A stretch of 64,000 bases of DNA from positions 62,001 to 126,000 of the forward strand of contig JADNYV010000100.1 in the NCBI GenBank assembly GCA_015501055.1, in the 5' to 3' direction. Source of the stretch: Mucidula mucida (taxonomy: Eukaryota; Basidiomycota; Agaricomycetes; Agaricales; Physalacriaceae). This document shows positions 62,129 through 64,000 of this stretch, in pieces. The position numbers and the translations under genes are program-made. Positions within the stretch are counted from its first letter, which is position 1. Every line of letters begins with the position of its first letter. The notes under the pieces were generated by a model. The model was given only the letters and a program-made list of their open reading frames with translations. It was not told where the DNA came from and searched no databases.

Positions 62129-62424
62129 GAACTTGACATGCTTGAAGTTTGACCAAGGGAAGACAGTCGGTGAGTTGTGTGGCAGGTTGCGACTCGGAGA
62201 TGCATCACCATTTGCGAAGGATTCCAAAAACATTGCATTGGCATAAGACGGAGTTGAACCACGGCTGTACAAAGTCAGCCGTAAGTCACACTAGAAGGTG
62301 TAATGCACCGTAACCTCTGAACCAGCATAATACGGCGTAAGTCGACCATATTTGCTGTTTGAGATTACACCTCATTATGCGATTACACTGATTACACTAC
62401 TTTACGAGCCTTCGAACTGCTGAT

Positions 62425-62427
62425 TGC
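62425..62427 (+). repeat. Right flanking TGC of Plavaka copy 2
   Basis: Matches 55772-55774. Confidence 0.4.
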
Positions 62428-62837
62428 CCTAGATTTATGATATGTCGGAAAGCAGAACGAGGCAAGTCAATTCATAGTACATACTTTGCTGGTACTGTCA
62501 ACGGTCAGAGCGACGCTTGATAGTTTCATTCAAGCTCAAGTGAGCTTGAACTAATCAAATGTTGGAAACATGCATCGTAAGTTTTTCTGTTCGTCAAGCT
62601 TCGTAGTCTTAACATTATATAGGACACGCATTAGTCTCAACATCAATGTAGGGCACGCAGCTTCAGCTTGAAGTTGACATGGCAGCGCGAAGGAGCTCAC
62701 CTGACCTCCGAGTTTGTCCCTTAGGCTCTATCCGCGCATTTGTTTCGCCGATTTCGCCGACGAAAGTATGGTTGCAATTCTCAGGCTCTCCGCTATAAAT
62801 TCAACAAGGAGCGCTGGCCTCTGCACATTACTACCTC
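62428..62837. other. Intergenic region and promoter of the GDSL esterase
   Basis: No gene. It contains the TATA element at 62794-62800. Confidence 0.5.
62794..62800 (+). promoter_or_regulatory. TATA box of the GDSL esterase gene
   Basis: TATAAAT, 38-44 nt upstream of the ATG at 62838. Confidence 0.5.
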
Positions 62838-63596
62838 ATGATGAAGTCCTTTCATCTCATTCTCGCGCTGTTTACCAGCGTTCACCTGGGCCAGTCCCTT
62901 GTCATCAACCCTCCAATTGCGAGGCAGACTGGCAGAAATTTGACAATTCTGCCCCTAGGCGGTGCGTGCTCGTTTGCTCCTTGAACTAGTTCCTCATTCC
63001 TCCTAGATTCGATTACCTTCGGCATCGGAAGTTCTGACGGTAACAGCTACCGTAACGTTCTCCATGGTCTCCTCGACAGCCAATCCAACACAGTCGACAT
63101 GATTGGCTCTATCAAGGCCGGAACCATGGCGGATAACGACAACGAAGGTCACAGCGGCTTCACCATTTCCCAAATCTCCACCGACACGGGTACGATATCG
63201 TCGCTAGCGCAGCGCCCCAATGTCGTCTTGCTCCACATCGGCACAAACGACATGAACCTGAATTCTGACACGGCGAATGCGCCTACGAGGCTCGGGAGCC
63301 TCATCGATCAGATATTTACCGCAACTCCGGATGCTGTGCTCGTTGTGGCGCAGATTGTGCTTTCGACGCTGGATACGACTCAGTCGCGCATCACTACATA
63401 TAATGCAGCTGTTCCGGGTGTCGTGGAGACGCGGCGGAATGCGGGGAAGAAGGTATTAACGGTTGACATGGGCAGCCTCCTAACAAGCTCGGACATGTCG
63501 GATTTTTTGCATCCAAATGACCAGGGATATACGAAGATGGCGAACGCATGGTCGACCGCGTTGCAAAGTGCCGATGATCAAGGGTTTTTTGACTGA
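62838..63596 (+). CDS. Secreted SGNH/GDSL hydrolase, CE3-like carbohydrate esterase, 237 aa
   Basis: Exon 62838-62961 and exon 63007-63596 (intron gtgcgt...cctag) give 238 codons. A signal peptide (MMKSFHLILALFTSVHLGQS) is followed by NLTILPLG/DSITFGIGSSD; the Ser of GDS-I (split by the intron) is the nucleophile. Block II is EGHSGFTISQI (oxyanion Gly), block III is LHIGTNDMNL (Asn), and block V is DFLHPNDQGYTKMA (Asp and His). This order and length match fungal CE3 acetyl xylan esterases, which deacetylate plant cell-wall xylan. The CE3 assignment is by resemblance; another esterase specificity is possible. All catalytic residues are present. Confidence 0.87.
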
Positions 63597-64000
63597 TCGC
63601 AAGGATGGTCTCGTTTCTGGTGTTTGAAGACTTACGATTCTATTAAGTTTTCTCAACAGATCCGCCTGTCATACCGGAGTATACACGGCCTACAAACAAG
63701 GTAAGTCTCCCTTCCTTACGTCTGTTTCACGATTAAAGAGGTCGCGATTATCTAGAGAAACCGTAATGTTCATAGTTACCCCTTCGGCTCTCACAAACTG
63801 TCTGCATCAATCAATTGGAAGTTACGTACCCTGTTTTCGCATTCATCATGCAGTACATATGAGGAGCCTACTCGGACATGTACGTCCGAGATGGTGTTGC
63901 TACATTTCCTTGTTCTCGTCATTCAACGACTCTTTCCACTGTCTTCGAGCGTCGATACGGGACCTTTGAACCAATGCCTTCCCCCATATCTTGGGAAGTA
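63597..64000. other. Window end without a confident gene
   Basis: 3' flank of the esterase gene. A 67-codon plus frame at 63766-63969 has no recognisable content. Confidence 0.4.

Larger units (their letters stand above)
55775..62424 (+). mobile_element. Plavaka-type DNA transposon, copy 2 (6.65 kb)
   Basis: Same orientation and nearly the same sequence as copy 1, offset 8984 bp at the left end and 8997 bp in the transposase. The left TIR is identical. The right TIR has lost one T (aactgctgat versus aacttgctgat). TGC flanks both sides (55772-55774 and 62425-62427). Differences from copy 1 are a few substitutions over 5 kb plus a dense cluster of indels at about 56605-57195. Confidence 0.88.

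Noticed and set aside
46791..62424. CRISPR, integron or prophage-like structures
   Set aside because: This is eukaryotic sequence; the only large repeat is the transposon pair.

Overview
This window is nuclear DNA from a filamentous fungus, almost certainly an Agaricomycete (mushroom-forming basidiomycete). The evidence is dense genes on both strands split by many introns of about 45-60 nt, strongly basidiomycete protein families (F-box/LRR proteins, DUF6533-like 7TM proteins, DUF3533/SNG1, P450s, a CE3-like GDSL esterase) and two copies of a Plavaka-type DNA transposon. Gene models were built by hand from reading frame, splice signals and family resemblance; no search was run.

Region 1 (1-18.3 kb) holds, on the minus strand, the end of a multi-pass membrane protein, a phenol-hydroxylase-type FAD monooxygenase, a sugar-type MFS transporter, a decayed Zn2Cys6 transcription factor, a second MFS transporter and a DUF3533/SNG1 membrane protein. 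A small basic protein and a 7TM protein lie on the plus strand. Region 2 (18.3-22.2 kb) is gene-poor, with a microsatellite, an 18-bp direct repeat and the 3' part of a single-pass membrane protein gene. Region 3 (22.2-33.5 kb) carries a vacuolar M28 protease, a Cys/His-rich finger protein, a large Ser/Pro-rich coiled-coil protein, two tRNA-Glu(CTC) genes and two small genes, one coding for a Ser-rich secreted (probably GPI-anchored) protein.

Region 4 (34-46.7 kb) contains an intact F-box gene and an F-box remnant. It also has three paralogous small genes sharing a C-x2-C-x19-21-H-x3-4-C finger. These are interspersed with one intact P450 and one P450 reduced by internal deletion. Region 5 (46.79-62.42 kb) is two direct copies of a 6.6-kb Plavaka element separated by 2.35 kb of decayed F-box sequence. 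Each copy has a transposase gene and a divergent accessory gene of unknown function. Copy 1 has an intact-looking accessory gene but a 1-nt frameshift in the transposase. Copy 2 has a 1-nt frameshift at a different site in the transposase, and a frame-disrupted accessory gene. Region 6 (62.4-64 kb) has a secreted SGNH/CE3-like esterase.

The most notable observations are the Plavaka pair with different, non-overlapping lesions, its conserved divergent accessory gene, the three-member finger family around the P450s, and two introns that only make sense with GC-AG borders.
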